Source: CAYREX01 sp964423505
GTDB lineage: Bacteria; Fermentibacterota; Fermentibacteria; Fermentibacterales; JCC-6
Reading direction: 5' to 3'
Assembly (NCBI GenBank): GCA_964423505.1
Contig: CAYREX010000014.1
Span: 12,077 to 76,076 of the forward strand
DNA: 64,000 nucleotides
The position numbers and the translations under genes are program-made. The notes below the pieces were generated by a model that had not been told where the DNA came from, did no database searches, and was given only the letters and a program-made list of their open reading frames with translations. Shown one piece after another: positions 45,302 to 53,035 of the stretch; the first letter of the stretch is position 1, and every line of letters starts with the position of its first letter.

Positions 45302-46423
45302 CTGGACCACGTTCGTCGATGCTACCTGGACAACCTGACCCTGGCGCTGCCCTGCGACGAGGCCGGGGCGGCCTTCCTCCGGTCACTGGAGCGGGGTGGC
45401 GGGTGCGTCAGCAGCGCCAACGCGCCTGGCCGCAGGGCCATGGAGAGGCTGGAGCTGGCCTCGGAAGCTCTGGCCGGTCTGCTGGGAGCTGCGGAGGTCC
45501 GCCTGCAGCCCGACGGCGGGACGGCCTGCGCCATGGCGGTCCTCTCCATGGGGCGGGAGGCGAGGGAGCGCGGCCGTCCTCTGGTCATCGCCTCCCCCTT
45601 CGAGCCGGTGCCGGTGGTCTCCGCCCTCAGGAGGCTCTCCGCCGAGGGCTCCGACGTGAGGGTGGTCGAGACCGGCGGAGCTCCCCTGGTGGAGCCCGGA
45701 GCTCTCTCGGAAGCCCTGGAGGGTGAGGACGGGGCAGGCCTGGTGACAGTTGCCTGGGCCAGCGGGGTTACGGCGGTGGTACAGCCGGTGGAGGACCTCG
45801 CCCGGATAGCCTCCCGGGCGGGAGCGCAGCTCTTCGCCGACGCCAGGTACGCCTGCGGCAGGTTGGAGCTGGATCTCGCGGCTTCCGGCGTCGACGCCGC
45901 AGTTGTGGACTCCCCGGCGACGGGAGCTCCCCCCGGAGCATCCGCCATAGTCCTCAGGGAGCCGCGCGCGGGTCTGCTGGAGCATGCGCCGGAGCTGCAC
46001 GGATCGGTCTGGCTGCCTGCCGTCGAGGGACTCCTGGCAGCCCTCTCGGTCCTGACCGCCGGCATCGCCCCGAGGGCCAGGATGGCCGAGCATCTGGTGG
46101 AGGACGTTCTCACGGGGCTCTCCACGAACCGTGTGGAGTACGGGATCGTGGGGAATGGCGCACCGAGGCTGCCCGGCGCCGCGCTTCTCCGGCTCGCGGA
46201 CCCCCCGCCGAGGCTCCACGCCATGCTCGAGGAGGACGGAATGGTCCTGCCGGCCCCACGCAGCCCGGAGAGGAGGGCCCAGCTACGGGCTCTCGGACTG
46301 GGCGAGCCGGACCCGGACGGCTTCCTGGGCTTCGCGACGAGCCCTTCGAGCACCATAGTAGACGCCGAGATGCTTGTTCGCTCGGTCGTGCGGGCCTACT
46401 GCGCAGGGGAGGTGTCATCGTGA
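45302..46423 (+). CDS. Lysine-free class V aminotransferase-fold (NifS-like) pseudoenzyme, CTG start
   Basis: The 373-residue protein follows the cysteine-desulfurase pattern: YLDNLTLALP near the start, LQPDGGTACAMAV at the cofactor-phosphate region and FADARYACGRLELDL at the conserved Asp. Where NifS has SAHKxxGPKG, this protein reads VDSPATGAPPGASAIVL, and from the CTG start the whole chain contains no lysine, so no Schiff base with PLP can form. CTG at 45302 lies 5 nt after GGGAG and gives the family N-terminus; the only standard starts are inside gpsA, or downstream of the conserved region. It overlaps the next gene by 4 nt. Possibly a binding or scaffold protein. Confidence 0.7.
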   Translation: MDHVRRCYLDNLTLALPCDEAGAAFLRSLERGGGCVSSANAPGRRAMERLELASEALAGLLGAAEVRLQPDGGTACAMAVLSMGREARERGRPLVIASPFEPVPVVSALRRLSAEGSDVRVVETGGAPLVEPGALSEALEGEDGAGLVTVAWASGVTAVVQPVEDLARIASRAGAQLFADARYACGRLELDLAASGVDAAVVDSPATGAPPGASAIVLREPRAGLLEHAPELHGSVWLPAVEGLLAALSVLTAGIAPRARMAEHLVEDVLTGLSTNRVEYGIVGNGAPRLPGAALLRLADPPPRLHAMLEEDGMVLPAPRSPERRAQLRALGLGEPDPDGFLGFATSPSSTIVDAEMLVRSVVRAYCAGEVSS

Positions 46424-47595
46424 GTGCAGCGGGTGCGGCCGCGTTGCTGCTCCTGTCGCTTGCCGGCAACTCCGTCTCGGGGACCGCCGGATGCAGGTAC
46501 TTCTGGATGGTCAGGGACGACCTGGAGACGGCGGCCTCCATCGACTCGATGGTCGACCTGGCCGTATCCTGCGGCGCCAACGGTCTCGTGGCCCAGGTGG
46601 TGGGCAGGGGGGAGAGCTACTACGAGTCGGACATACTCCCGGAGGCGACCTTCCAGCAGGGGCTGGACCCACTGGCTTATCTCATCGCGAGGGCGAGGCC
46701 GGCCGGGCTGGAGGTCCACGCCTGGGTCAACGCCTACCTGGTCTGGTCCGCGCCGCTTCCACCCCGGGACACCGCTCACGTGTGGCACGCCCATCCCGAC
46801 TGGTTCATGACCGACAGGGAGGGGCGCTCCACCAGGAGCTACACGGATGCCGAGCTCGATGCCGCCGGCATAGTCGGCGCAACCCTCTCCCCGGCGCTGC
46901 CGGAGGTCCGCGCATGGCTGGCCGACATCGCCTCCGAGATAGCGGGCGGCTACGCCGTGGACGGCATACACCTGGACTACATACGTTACCCGGGGCCGTC
47001 GTTCGGCTTCGAGCCGGAGGCCACGGGGGCCTTCCAGATGGACACCGGGCTCGATCCCACTCCCCTGGCCCGCGGCTACGGGATGACCGAGGTCCTGCAG
47101 GAGGCCTGGAGGGAATGGAGAACCGAGCAGGTCACCCTGACAGTGGAGACGGTACGAAGCGCCCTCCGGGCGGAGGCGCCGGGCATGCCCCTCTCGTGCG
47201 CGGTCATGGCCGACCCGGACGAGGCCCTCTCGGTCTGGTGCTGCGACTGGGGCGGATGGCTGGAGGAGGGGCTGGTGGACTTCGTGTGCACCATGGCCTA
47301 TACCACCAGCAGCGAGAGGGCCGTCGAGCTGGCGGAGGAGGGCACGGAGACCGGAGGCGAGAGGGTCGTCCACGGTATCGGCGTCTTCAACCAGCCGGTC
47401 TCCTCCGCCCTGGTCGGCGCGGAGGCGGCCCTGGGTCTCGGTGCGGGAGGAGTGTGCGTGTTCAGCATAGGCAGCATGCCCCGCGAGGACGCCCGGCTGC
47501 TCAGGGAGCTCTGGGAGGGCGGCGGCAGGCCATCGCGCCCGATGGGCTACTCGGTCTTCTCGAGACCGGCCCCCCGTCCGGAAGGCGGCGAGTGA
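46420..47595 (+). CDS. GHL10-type glycoside hydrolase (DUF187 family), secreted
   Basis: The 391-residue protein has a signal peptide (AAALLLLSLAGNSVSG) and a TIM barrel of the GHL10/YngK family. Family blocks seen are FWMVRDDLETAASIDSMVD, GLEVHAWVNAYLVW, HPDWFMTDREGR and the catalytic strand AVDGIHLDYIRYPG. Members are thought to cleave peptidoglycan-like or other glycans. The start overlaps the stop of the NifS-like gene by 4 nt. The C-terminus lacks a sorting-type module. Confidence 0.85.
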   Translation: MSAAGAAALLLLSLAGNSVSGTAGCRYFWMVRDDLETAASIDSMVDLAVSCGANGLVAQVVGRGESYYESDILPEATFQQGLDPLAYLIARARPAGLEVHAWVNAYLVWSAPLPPRDTAHVWHAHPDWFMTDREGRSTRSYTDAELDAAGIVGATLSPALPEVRAWLADIASEIAGGYAVDGIHLDYIRYPGPSFGFEPEATGAFQMDTGLDPTPLARGYGMTEVLQEAWREWRTEQVTLTVETVRSALRAEAPGMPLSCAVMADPDEALSVWCCDWGGWLEEGLVDFVCTMAYTTSSERAVELAEEGTETGGERVVHGIGVFNQPVSSALVGAEAALGLGAGGVCVFSIGSMPREDARLLRELWEGGGRPSRPMGYSVFSRPAPRPEGGE

Positions 47596-47596
47596 C

Positions 47597-48361
47597 GTGA
47601 GGCTCGCGGTCCTGGCAAGCGGCAGCAGGGGGAACGCCGTCGCGGTAGAGCACGACGGTGAGGTGATCCTCGTAGACGCAGGGCTCAGTGGAAAGCAGCA
47701 CGCGGCCAGGATGGCCGGCTCCGGCCTCCGGGGGACCAGACCCGTGGCCCTCCTGCTCAGTCACGAGCACTCGGACCACGTCTCCGGGGCGGGGGTCGTG
47801 GCCAGGAGGTACGGGGTCCCGGTCTTCGGGACGGAGGGGACCCTCTCCGCGGTCTGGCGGAAGCTGGGCAGGGTGCCCGGCACACAGGTTCTGCCCTGCG
47901 GCACCACGGAGGAGATAGGTCCTTTCGAGGTAACCTCCTTCAGCCTCCCCCACGATGCGGCGGACCCGAGCGGCTACGTCATAGCCTGCGGCGGTGTCAG
48001 CGTGGGCATCGCGACGGACCTGGGCTGCGCCGGGCCGCTCCTCGTGGCCAGCCTCCGCCGCTGCGCCGCCCTGGTGCTGGAGTTCAACCATGACGAGGAC
48101 ATGCTGTGGGGAGGGAGCTACCCGTGGCCCCTGAAACAGCGGATAGCATCCTCCACCGGTCACCTCTCCAACGACGCGGCCTCCGAGCTCCTGGCATCGG
48201 TTGCCGGTGATGACCTCTCGGTCTGCGTGCTGGCCCATCTGAGCCAGGAGAACAACAGGCCGGACCTGGCGGAGACGGCCTCGCGCAGGGTGGCCCCTCG
48301 ACGGACGCTGGTGATGGCAGGGATGCAGGACGAGCCGCTCGAGGCCGTCACGGTCCGTTAG
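47597..48361 (+). CDS. Metallo-beta-lactamase-fold hydrolase, YycJ/WalJ-like
   Basis: The 254-residue protein matches the single-domain MBL hydrolases near YycJ. It has an N-terminal MRLAVLASGSRGNAVAVE strand, the metal motif SHEHSDHVSG, later His/Asp ligands in SLPHDAADPSGY and GIATDLG, and NHDEDML. Such enzymes are linked to cell-wall homeostasis or DNA ends. The start codon is GTG, 1 nt after the preceding stop. No signal peptide. Confidence 0.88.
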   Translation: MRLAVLASGSRGNAVAVEHDGEVILVDAGLSGKQHAARMAGSGLRGTRPVALLLSHEHSDHVSGAGVVARRYGVPVFGTEGTLSAVWRKLGRVPGTQVLPCGTTEEIGPFEVTSFSLPHDAADPSGYVIACGGVSVGIATDLGCAGPLLVASLRRCAALVLEFNHDEDMLWGGSYPWPLKQRIASSTGHLSNDAASELLASVAGDDLSVCVLAHLSQENNRPDLAETASRRVAPRRTLVMAGMQDEPLEAVTVR

Positions 48362-48388
48362 GCCCGCGGCAACGTATAGGAGGACGAT

Positions 48389-48916
48389 TTGAGATACGCT
48401 CTGGCGCTGCTTCTCGCGGTGATCGCGGTGACGGCCGCCCTGGACCTCCAGGTCCTGCTGTCGGCCGGACCGGCCTTCGCAACGGGACGGTGGGGAAGGA
48501 ACCTGGGCACCGGCGTGGACGCCGGGCTGGAGTGCTTCTGGAAGGCGATGCCCGCCCTGCGGTTCGGCGCAGGGCTGCGCGGCTCCGTCTACGGACAGTC
48601 GGACGGGGGCAGCGCCTCCGTGACCATGCTGCAGCCGCACCTCTCCGCGTCGCTGCACCTCATCCCGGAGTCCCCCTCCTTCGACCCGGGGCTCTCCGCA
48701 TCCTTCGGGATGGCCAGGAGCGTGCTGCGCAACGATGGCGGCGAGGACCCGGCCACCTGGGACCCGTTCTGGTCGGCCGGGTTCAGGTGGGAGTTCAGCG
48801 TCGGCGGGGGGCTGCGCGGTCTGTTCGGAGCCGACTACACGGCCGTGATGGCCCGGGAGCAGTGGGGCGACTCCTTCGCCATACGGCTCGGCCTCTCCGG
48901 GGAGGTGACGATATGA
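48389..48916 (+). CDS. Small outer-membrane beta-barrel-like protein
   Basis: The 175-residue protein has a TTG start preceded by AGGAGG and a signal peptide (LRYALALLLAVIAVTAAL). Alternating hydrophobic strands follow (FGAGLRGSVYG, VTMLQPHLSASLHLI, FRWEFSVGGGLRGLFG) and it ends in a strand-like SFAIRLGLSGEVTI. The pattern fits an eight-stranded outer-membrane barrel. No family is recognised. It overlaps the following lipoprotein gene by 4 nt. Confidence 0.65.
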   Translation: MRYALALLLAVIAVTAALDLQVLLSAGPAFATGRWGRNLGTGVDAGLECFWKAMPALRFGAGLRGSVYGQSDGGSASVTMLQPHLSASLHLIPESPSFDPGLSASFGMARSVLRNDGGEDPATWDPFWSAGFRWEFSVGGGLRGLFGADYTAVMAREQWGDSFAIRLGLSGEVTI

Positions 48917-49566
48917 GCGGAAGGACCGCTGCGGCCATGACCCTCGTCCTCGCTGCGGCAGCCGTCACCGGCTGCGAGAGGAACCCGCTCTTCCTCAGGC
49001 TCGCCTCCGACTACTACCCGGTCACAACCATAGGCAGCCAGTGGGAGTACGAGCTCGAGGGGGGCGGCAACCTGATAGTGACCGTCATCGACCAGACCGT
49101 GGTGGGCGAGAGGACCTGCTACAGGGTGCTGAGCGGTGCGGACTACAGCTACTGGATAGGAGATGACGGGGGCATCGAGCGTTACGAGGATCACAGGGTG
49201 ACCTTCAACGGCTACGAGGTGCCTCTCTACCAGGCATGGGTACGCTGGCTGGAGTGGCCGCTCGCCGTGGGCGCCAGCAGGACCGACTCGGCCAGCACCT
49301 TCGCGGTCAGCCAGGGAGTGACCATCAGCCACGACTGGAGCAGGACCACGACGGTGGCGGAGCTGGGAGACAGCCCGGACGGCAGGCCTGACTGCTACAG
49401 GATCCGCGAGGTGGAGGAGACGGTAAACTGGATAAGGGCGAGCGGCTTCGCCCCGGAGACAACCACCGTCGTCCGCGACATCTGGCTGGCGCCGGACATC
49501 GGTATGGTCCACAAGTCGACCGGCGACAGCACCCTTGTCCTGACCGGCTTCACGGCGGGGGAATAG
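48913..49566 (+). CDS. Lipoprotein of unknown function
   Basis: The 217-residue protein has a lipoprotein signal with lipobox AVTGC at residues 17-21. The mature region is beta-rich (SQWEYELEGGGNLIVTVID, CYRVLSGADYSYWI) with a D-x-G-M-V-type ending (DIWLAPDIGMVHKSTGD). This is a common layout for small lipoproteins that report on an underlying barrel. The ATG shares ATGA with the barrel gene upstream, so the two products may work together at the outer membrane. Confidence 0.7.
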   Translation: MSGRTAAAMTLVLAAAAVTGCERNPLFLRLASDYYPVTTIGSQWEYELEGGGNLIVTVIDQTVVGERTCYRVLSGADYSYWIGDDGGIERYEDHRVTFNGYEVPLYQAWVRWLEWPLAVGASRTDSASTFAVSQGVTISHDWSRTTTVAELGDSPDGRPDCYRIREVEETVNWIRASGFAPETTTVVRDIWLAPDIGMVHKSTGDSTLVLTGFTAGE

Positions 49567-49574
49567 GCCCGGAG

Positions 49575-50543
49575 ATGTCCCCGCTCCCCTACCTGCTCCT
49601 GCTTGCCGGGTTCTTTCTCCTGGTGAAGGGTGCGGACTACCTGGTCCAGGGCGGCTCCAGGCTGGCCGCGGTGGCCGGCTTCTCGCCGCTCTTCGTCGGC
49701 CTGGGCATAGCGGCGCTCGGTACCAGCGCCCCGGAGGCCGCCGTCTCCGTCAAGGCGGCGCTGACCGGCCACAGCGACATATCCGTAGGCAACATCGTCG
49801 GAAGCAACGTCGCCAACCTCGGGCTCGCCCTCGGGCTCGCCTCCCTCGTCCACAGGCTGCACTGCTCGGCAAGCACGCTCTGGAAGGAGATACCCTACAG
49901 CTTCCTCGCCGCCGCGGCGCTGCTTCTCATGGGGATGACGCTGCCGGGCGGGTCCCTGCTCGTGGCGAGATGGGAGGGTCTGACGCTGCTGGTCCTCTAC
50001 GCCGGCTACCTCTACTACCTTTTCGCGATGGCCAGCTCCGACCGCCGGAAGGCCTTCCTGGACGGGCATATCGAGAGCCTCAGGGAGAGCAGGGGCATGG
50101 TCCTGAGAGCTTCCCTGGTCACGGTCGGCGGGATAGCCGCCGTGGTGGTCGGCGGTCACGTCGTGGTGGACAATGCGTCCGCGATCGCGCTCGCCTGGGG
50201 GATAAGCGAGACGCTGATAAGCGTGACGGTGGTCGCCCTCGGCACCTCGCTTCCCGAGGTGGCGACCACGCTGGTCGCGGTGCACCGTGGCGAGTACGAC
50301 ATGGCCCTGGGCAACGTAGTGGGGAGCAACATCTTCAATATCCTCCTCGTGCTCGGCGCCACCGCCGCCATACGGCCGGTCGCCTTCAACCCCGGGATAG
50401 CCGTCGACCTGCTGGTCGTGCTGGGCGCCACCCTGCTCCTCTTCCTCTACCTGCTCCGGGGGCGGAGGCTCCGCCGCTGGCAGGGGGCCAGCCTGCTGCT
50501 GGTCTACGCCGCCTACGTGACCTACGCCATCTGCAGGAGGTGA
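49575..50543 (+). CDS. Calcium/sodium antiporter, CaxA (YrbG) family
   Basis: The 322-residue membrane protein has about ten helices and two inverted alpha repeats: ALGTSAPEAAVS with GNIVGSNVANLGLALG, and ALGTSLPEVATT with GNVVGSNIFNILLVLG. These are the ion-binding signatures of the K+-independent Na+/Ca2+ exchanger family. The length is normal. It starts 8 nt after the lipoprotein stop and is followed by a tiny frame and aroB. Confidence 0.93.
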   Translation: MSPLPYLLLLAGFFLLVKGADYLVQGGSRLAAVAGFSPLFVGLGIAALGTSAPEAAVSVKAALTGHSDISVGNIVGSNVANLGLALGLASLVHRLHCSASTLWKEIPYSFLAAAALLLMGMTLPGGSLLVARWEGLTLLVLYAGYLYYLFAMASSDRRKAFLDGHIESLRESRGMVLRASLVTVGGIAAVVVGGHVVVDNASAIALAWGISETLISVTVVALGTSLPEVATTLVAVHRGEYDMALGNVVGSNIFNILLVLGATAAIRPVAFNPGIAVDLLVVLGATLLLFLYLLRGRRLRRWQGASLLLVYAAYVTYAICRR

Positions 50544-50548
50544 CCCGC

Positions 50549-50611
50549 ATGAACCATCTCCCTCTCCGCTCCCGCCCCCGCCTGCGGAGCGCCGGCGCGG
50601 AGGCCGCGTGA
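50549..50611 (+). CDS. Putative 20-residue leader peptide before aroB
   Basis: A 20-codon frame (MNHLPLRSRPRLRSAGAEAA) starts with ATG at 50549, behind a near-perfect CAGGAGGTGA at the end of the antiporter gene. It ends in TGATG, so its stop overlaps the aroB start. It is Arg/Pro-rich and not recognised. It could be a coupling or leader peptide, or simply a chance frame. Confidence 0.3.
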   Translation: MNHLPLRSRPRLRSAGAEAA

Positions 50612-51687
50612 TGCGGTTCCGCTGGAGCCCCCCGTCGTCCGCGACCGAGATCCTGCCGCTCCCGGAGGACCCGGGTGCAGGATGGCTCCGGGAGGGGAGG
50701 GGAGCGCCGGAGGACCGCTTCCTGGTCCTCGACGCCGAGGTGGCAAGGCTCTGGGGCGATCAGCTCGAGGGGGCCGGCGCGGCAGGCGGCCGCGGCTCCA
50801 TGGTCCTCGAGGCCACCGAGCGGCTGAAGACACCGGACACCCTGGTGAGGCTCTGGCAGGCCCTTGCCGGCGCGAGGGCGACCAGGTCGACCACCTTGGT
50901 GGTCGTAGGGGGCGGGATCGTCTGCGACGTGGCCGCCATGGCCGCCTCCACCTGGATGCGGGGCATGCCCCTGACCCTGGTCCCCTCGACCCTCCTGGCA
51001 ATGGCCGACGCCGCGCTCGGAGGCAAGACCGCCGTGAACCTGCTGGGGGTGAAGAACAGGGTGGGGACCTTCCACCCGGCCGGGACCCTCCTCCTCGTGC
51101 CCGCGCTGCTGCGCACGCTCCCCCCGAGGGAGCTGCGATCCGGCATGGCCGAGGTCCTCAAGACAGCTCTCATCGGGGCCCCCGGTATCCGGGGGTCGCT
51201 CCCCCTGGACACCTCCGGCGCAGGATGGGAGGCGGAGGCCGCCCGGATATCCATGGAGTGCCTGGCGGTCAAGGGCGGGATAGTCTCCCGGGACCTGACG
51301 GATACCGGTGAGCGGATGCTCCTGAACCTGGGCCACACCGCCGGTCACGCCCTGGAGTCCCGGAGCGGCTTCCGCCTCTCCCACGGAGAGGCGGTCGGGC
51401 TGGGCATGCTGGTGGAGGCGGAGATGGCCTCCGGTCTCGGCGGTGAGCCCGGCCTCGGCTGCGAGCTCCGGGCGCTCCTCTCCTCGTGCGGCCTGCCGGT
51501 GGGGCTGCCGGGCGGCGTGGACATGGCCGGCATCATGGCCCTGGTGGCAGGCGACAAGAAGAGCGGCACCGGGTCCCGGACCTGGGCGCTCCCGTTCGGC
51601 TGGGGAGACTGCCGGCTGGTGCAGCTGGAGCCGGAGGAGGAGGAGAGGCTGGTGAGCGGAGCCCTGGAGGCGGTTCTCCCCGGATGA
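50611..51687 (+). CDS. aroB: 3-dehydroquinate synthase
   Basis: AroB converts DAHP to 3-dehydroquinate, the second step of the shikimate pathway. The 358-residue protein has NAD-binding VVVGGGIVCDVAAMAAS, the loop LVPSTLLAMADAALGGKTAVNL, PRELRSGMAEVLK and the metal-binding histidines in NLGHTAGHALE and LSHGEAVGLGM. GGAGG lies 7 nt before the ATG at 50611. The N-terminus is somewhat short and divergent before the NAD motif. The stop overlaps the tatC start as ATGA. Confidence 0.93.
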   Translation: MRFRWSPPSSATEILPLPEDPGAGWLREGRGAPEDRFLVLDAEVARLWGDQLEGAGAAGGRGSMVLEATERLKTPDTLVRLWQALAGARATRSTTLVVVGGGIVCDVAAMAASTWMRGMPLTLVPSTLLAMADAALGGKTAVNLLGVKNRVGTFHPAGTLLLVPALLRTLPPRELRSGMAEVLKTALIGAPGIRGSLPLDTSGAGWEAEAARISMECLAVKGGIVSRDLTDTGERMLLNLGHTAGHALESRSGFRLSHGEAVGLGMLVEAEMASGLGGEPGLGCELRALLSSCGLPVGLPGGVDMAGIMALVAGDKKSGTGSRTWALPFGWGDCRLVQLEPEEEERLVSGALEAVLPG

Positions 51688-52418
51688 CCAGGAGCGTCGA
51701 GGAGGGCAGCTTCTGGGACCACCTGGAGGAGCTCCGGGGAAGGCTCATCAGCGTGCTGGGAACCGTCGCCGCTGCCACCGCGCTCGCCTTCGCCTTCAGC
51801 CGGACGCTCATGGGATTCGTCCTCGCAGGGGGGCCGGAGCAGGTCCAGGCCCTGGCCCCGGCAGAGGCCCTCAGCGCCCACCTGGGCCTCTCCCTGCTGG
51901 TAGGTCTGCTGGGTGCCTCCCCGGTGGTCCTCTACCAGTTCTGGCGCTTCGTCTCGCCGGGGCTCTACGCCCGGGAGAGGAGGGCGGCAGCGGTAGCCGC
52001 CTCCTTCTGCCTCCTGCTCTTCGCCGCCGGCGTCGTCTTCGCCTGGCTGGTCATGCTGGAGCCGGTCCTGGGGATGCTGAGGAGCTTCGAGGGCACGGGC
52101 ATCCGGGGTGACTGGAGCCTGTCCAACTACATCGGCTTCCTCGGACGCTTTCTGCTGGTCTTCGGTGCGGCCTTCCAGCTCCCGGTGGTCGTGGTCCTGC
52201 TCGTCAGGCTCGGCATCGTCACTCCCTCGGGGCTCTCCCGTTACAGGCGGCACATCATCGTAGGCCTCCTCGCGGTGGCCGCCGTCATCACCCCCCCCGA
52301 CCCGTTGACGCAGGTCATGCTGGCGCTGCCGCTCTACCTCCTCTTCGAGCTCAGCCTGCAGCTCTCCAGGCTGTTCGCGGGGAGACGCCCCCGCCCCCTG
52401 TCATCCGAAGACGCCTAG
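51684..52418 (+). CDS. tatC: Twin-arginine translocase subunit TatC
   Basis: The 244-residue membrane protein has six predicted helices. The N-terminal FWDHLEELRGRLI is the TatC signature that contacts the twin-arginine motif. YQFWRFVSPGLYARERR and PPDPLTQVMLALPLYLLFE are also typical. TatA/B is not in this window. It closes the long rightward run. One candidate Tat substrate is the phosphoesterase at 23057-23899. Confidence 0.95.
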   Translation: MTRSVEEGSFWDHLEELRGRLISVLGTVAAATALAFAFSRTLMGFVLAGGPEQVQALAPAEALSAHLGLSLLVGLLGASPVVLYQFWRFVSPGLYARERRAAAVAASFCLLLFAAGVVFAWLVMLEPVLGMLRSFEGTGIRGDWSLSNYIGFLGRFLLVFGAAFQLPVVVVLLVRLGIVTPSGLSRYRRHIIVGLLAVAAVITPPDPLTQVMLALPLYLLFELSLQLSRLFAGRRPRPLSSEDA

Positions 52419-52469
52419 CGCCGGCCGAACCGGACGCCATGTCTCCGATAAGCATGTTTCGTCCGGTAA

Positions 52470-52520
52470 ACCTACTATTGTCTGTTTAGTATCTCTACCA
52501 TATTGCAATTGGCCAATTGA
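52470..52520 (+). promoter_or_regulatory. AT-rich element with 14-bp perfect palindrome
   Basis: This AT-rich stretch stands out from its high-GC surroundings. It holds TTGTCT at 52478, TAGTAT at 52487 and CATATT at 52499, though no pair has an ideal spacer. CAATTGGCCAATTG at 52506-52519 is a perfect palindrome placed where an operator would overlap a promoter. The next gene starts at 52591. Confidence 0.4.
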
Positions 52521-52590
52521 CCCTGCTGCGGCCCCTTCCGAGGTTCTCTCCGGTCTATTCCGTGAAGCACCGAGAGGAGGGAGGCCAGCC

Positions 52591-52950
52591 ATGAAGATGA
52601 TCGTGCCCGCAGTCCTGGTCCTGGTCACCGGGATGGCCGGCGCCCTGATAGACGCCCGGATAGAGGATGTCTCCCCCAGCGGCTTCAGCGTCGGGCTGGA
52701 GAGGGCCAGGGAAGGGGGGAGCGAGCACTGGTCCGCCACGTGGCAGGTCTACGTGAGCCGCAGGGGAGAGACCGTGCTGCTCGACTCCGGCTCCCTCGGG
52801 TGCGGCGAGCTGCACGAGGGGGAGGCCACGACCCTCACGGCCAGCCACGGCACCCCTCCCCCGGGCAGCGACGAGCTGATGGTCTACGTCTGGCTGGGCG
52901 ACCGCTCCGGGGTGAGGGTCTACACCGAGACCTCGTCACTCCCCCTCTGA
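52591..52950 (+). CDS. Small secreted protein of unknown function
   Basis: The 119-residue protein starts behind GAGAGGAGGGAGG. It has a signal peptide (MKMIVPAVLVLVTGMAGA) and a single beta-rich domain (ARIEDVSPSGFSVGLE, WQVYVSRRGETVLLDSG, DELMVYVWLGDRSGVRVYTE). I do not recognise the family. It stands alone between the AT-rich palindrome region and the permease gene and may have its own regulated promoter. Confidence 0.6.
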   Translation: MKMIVPAVLVLVTGMAGALIDARIEDVSPSGFSVGLERAREGGSEHWSATWQVYVSRRGETVLLDSGSLGCGELHEGEATTLTASHGTPPPGSDELMVYVWLGDRSGVRVYTETSSLPL

Positions 52951-53035
52951 CCGGACCGCCCGACCGGGGGAGCTTGACCGGAGCGGATCGGACGAAGAGA
53001 ATCACCCCGCAGGTTCCCTAGCGGGGAGGACTCCT

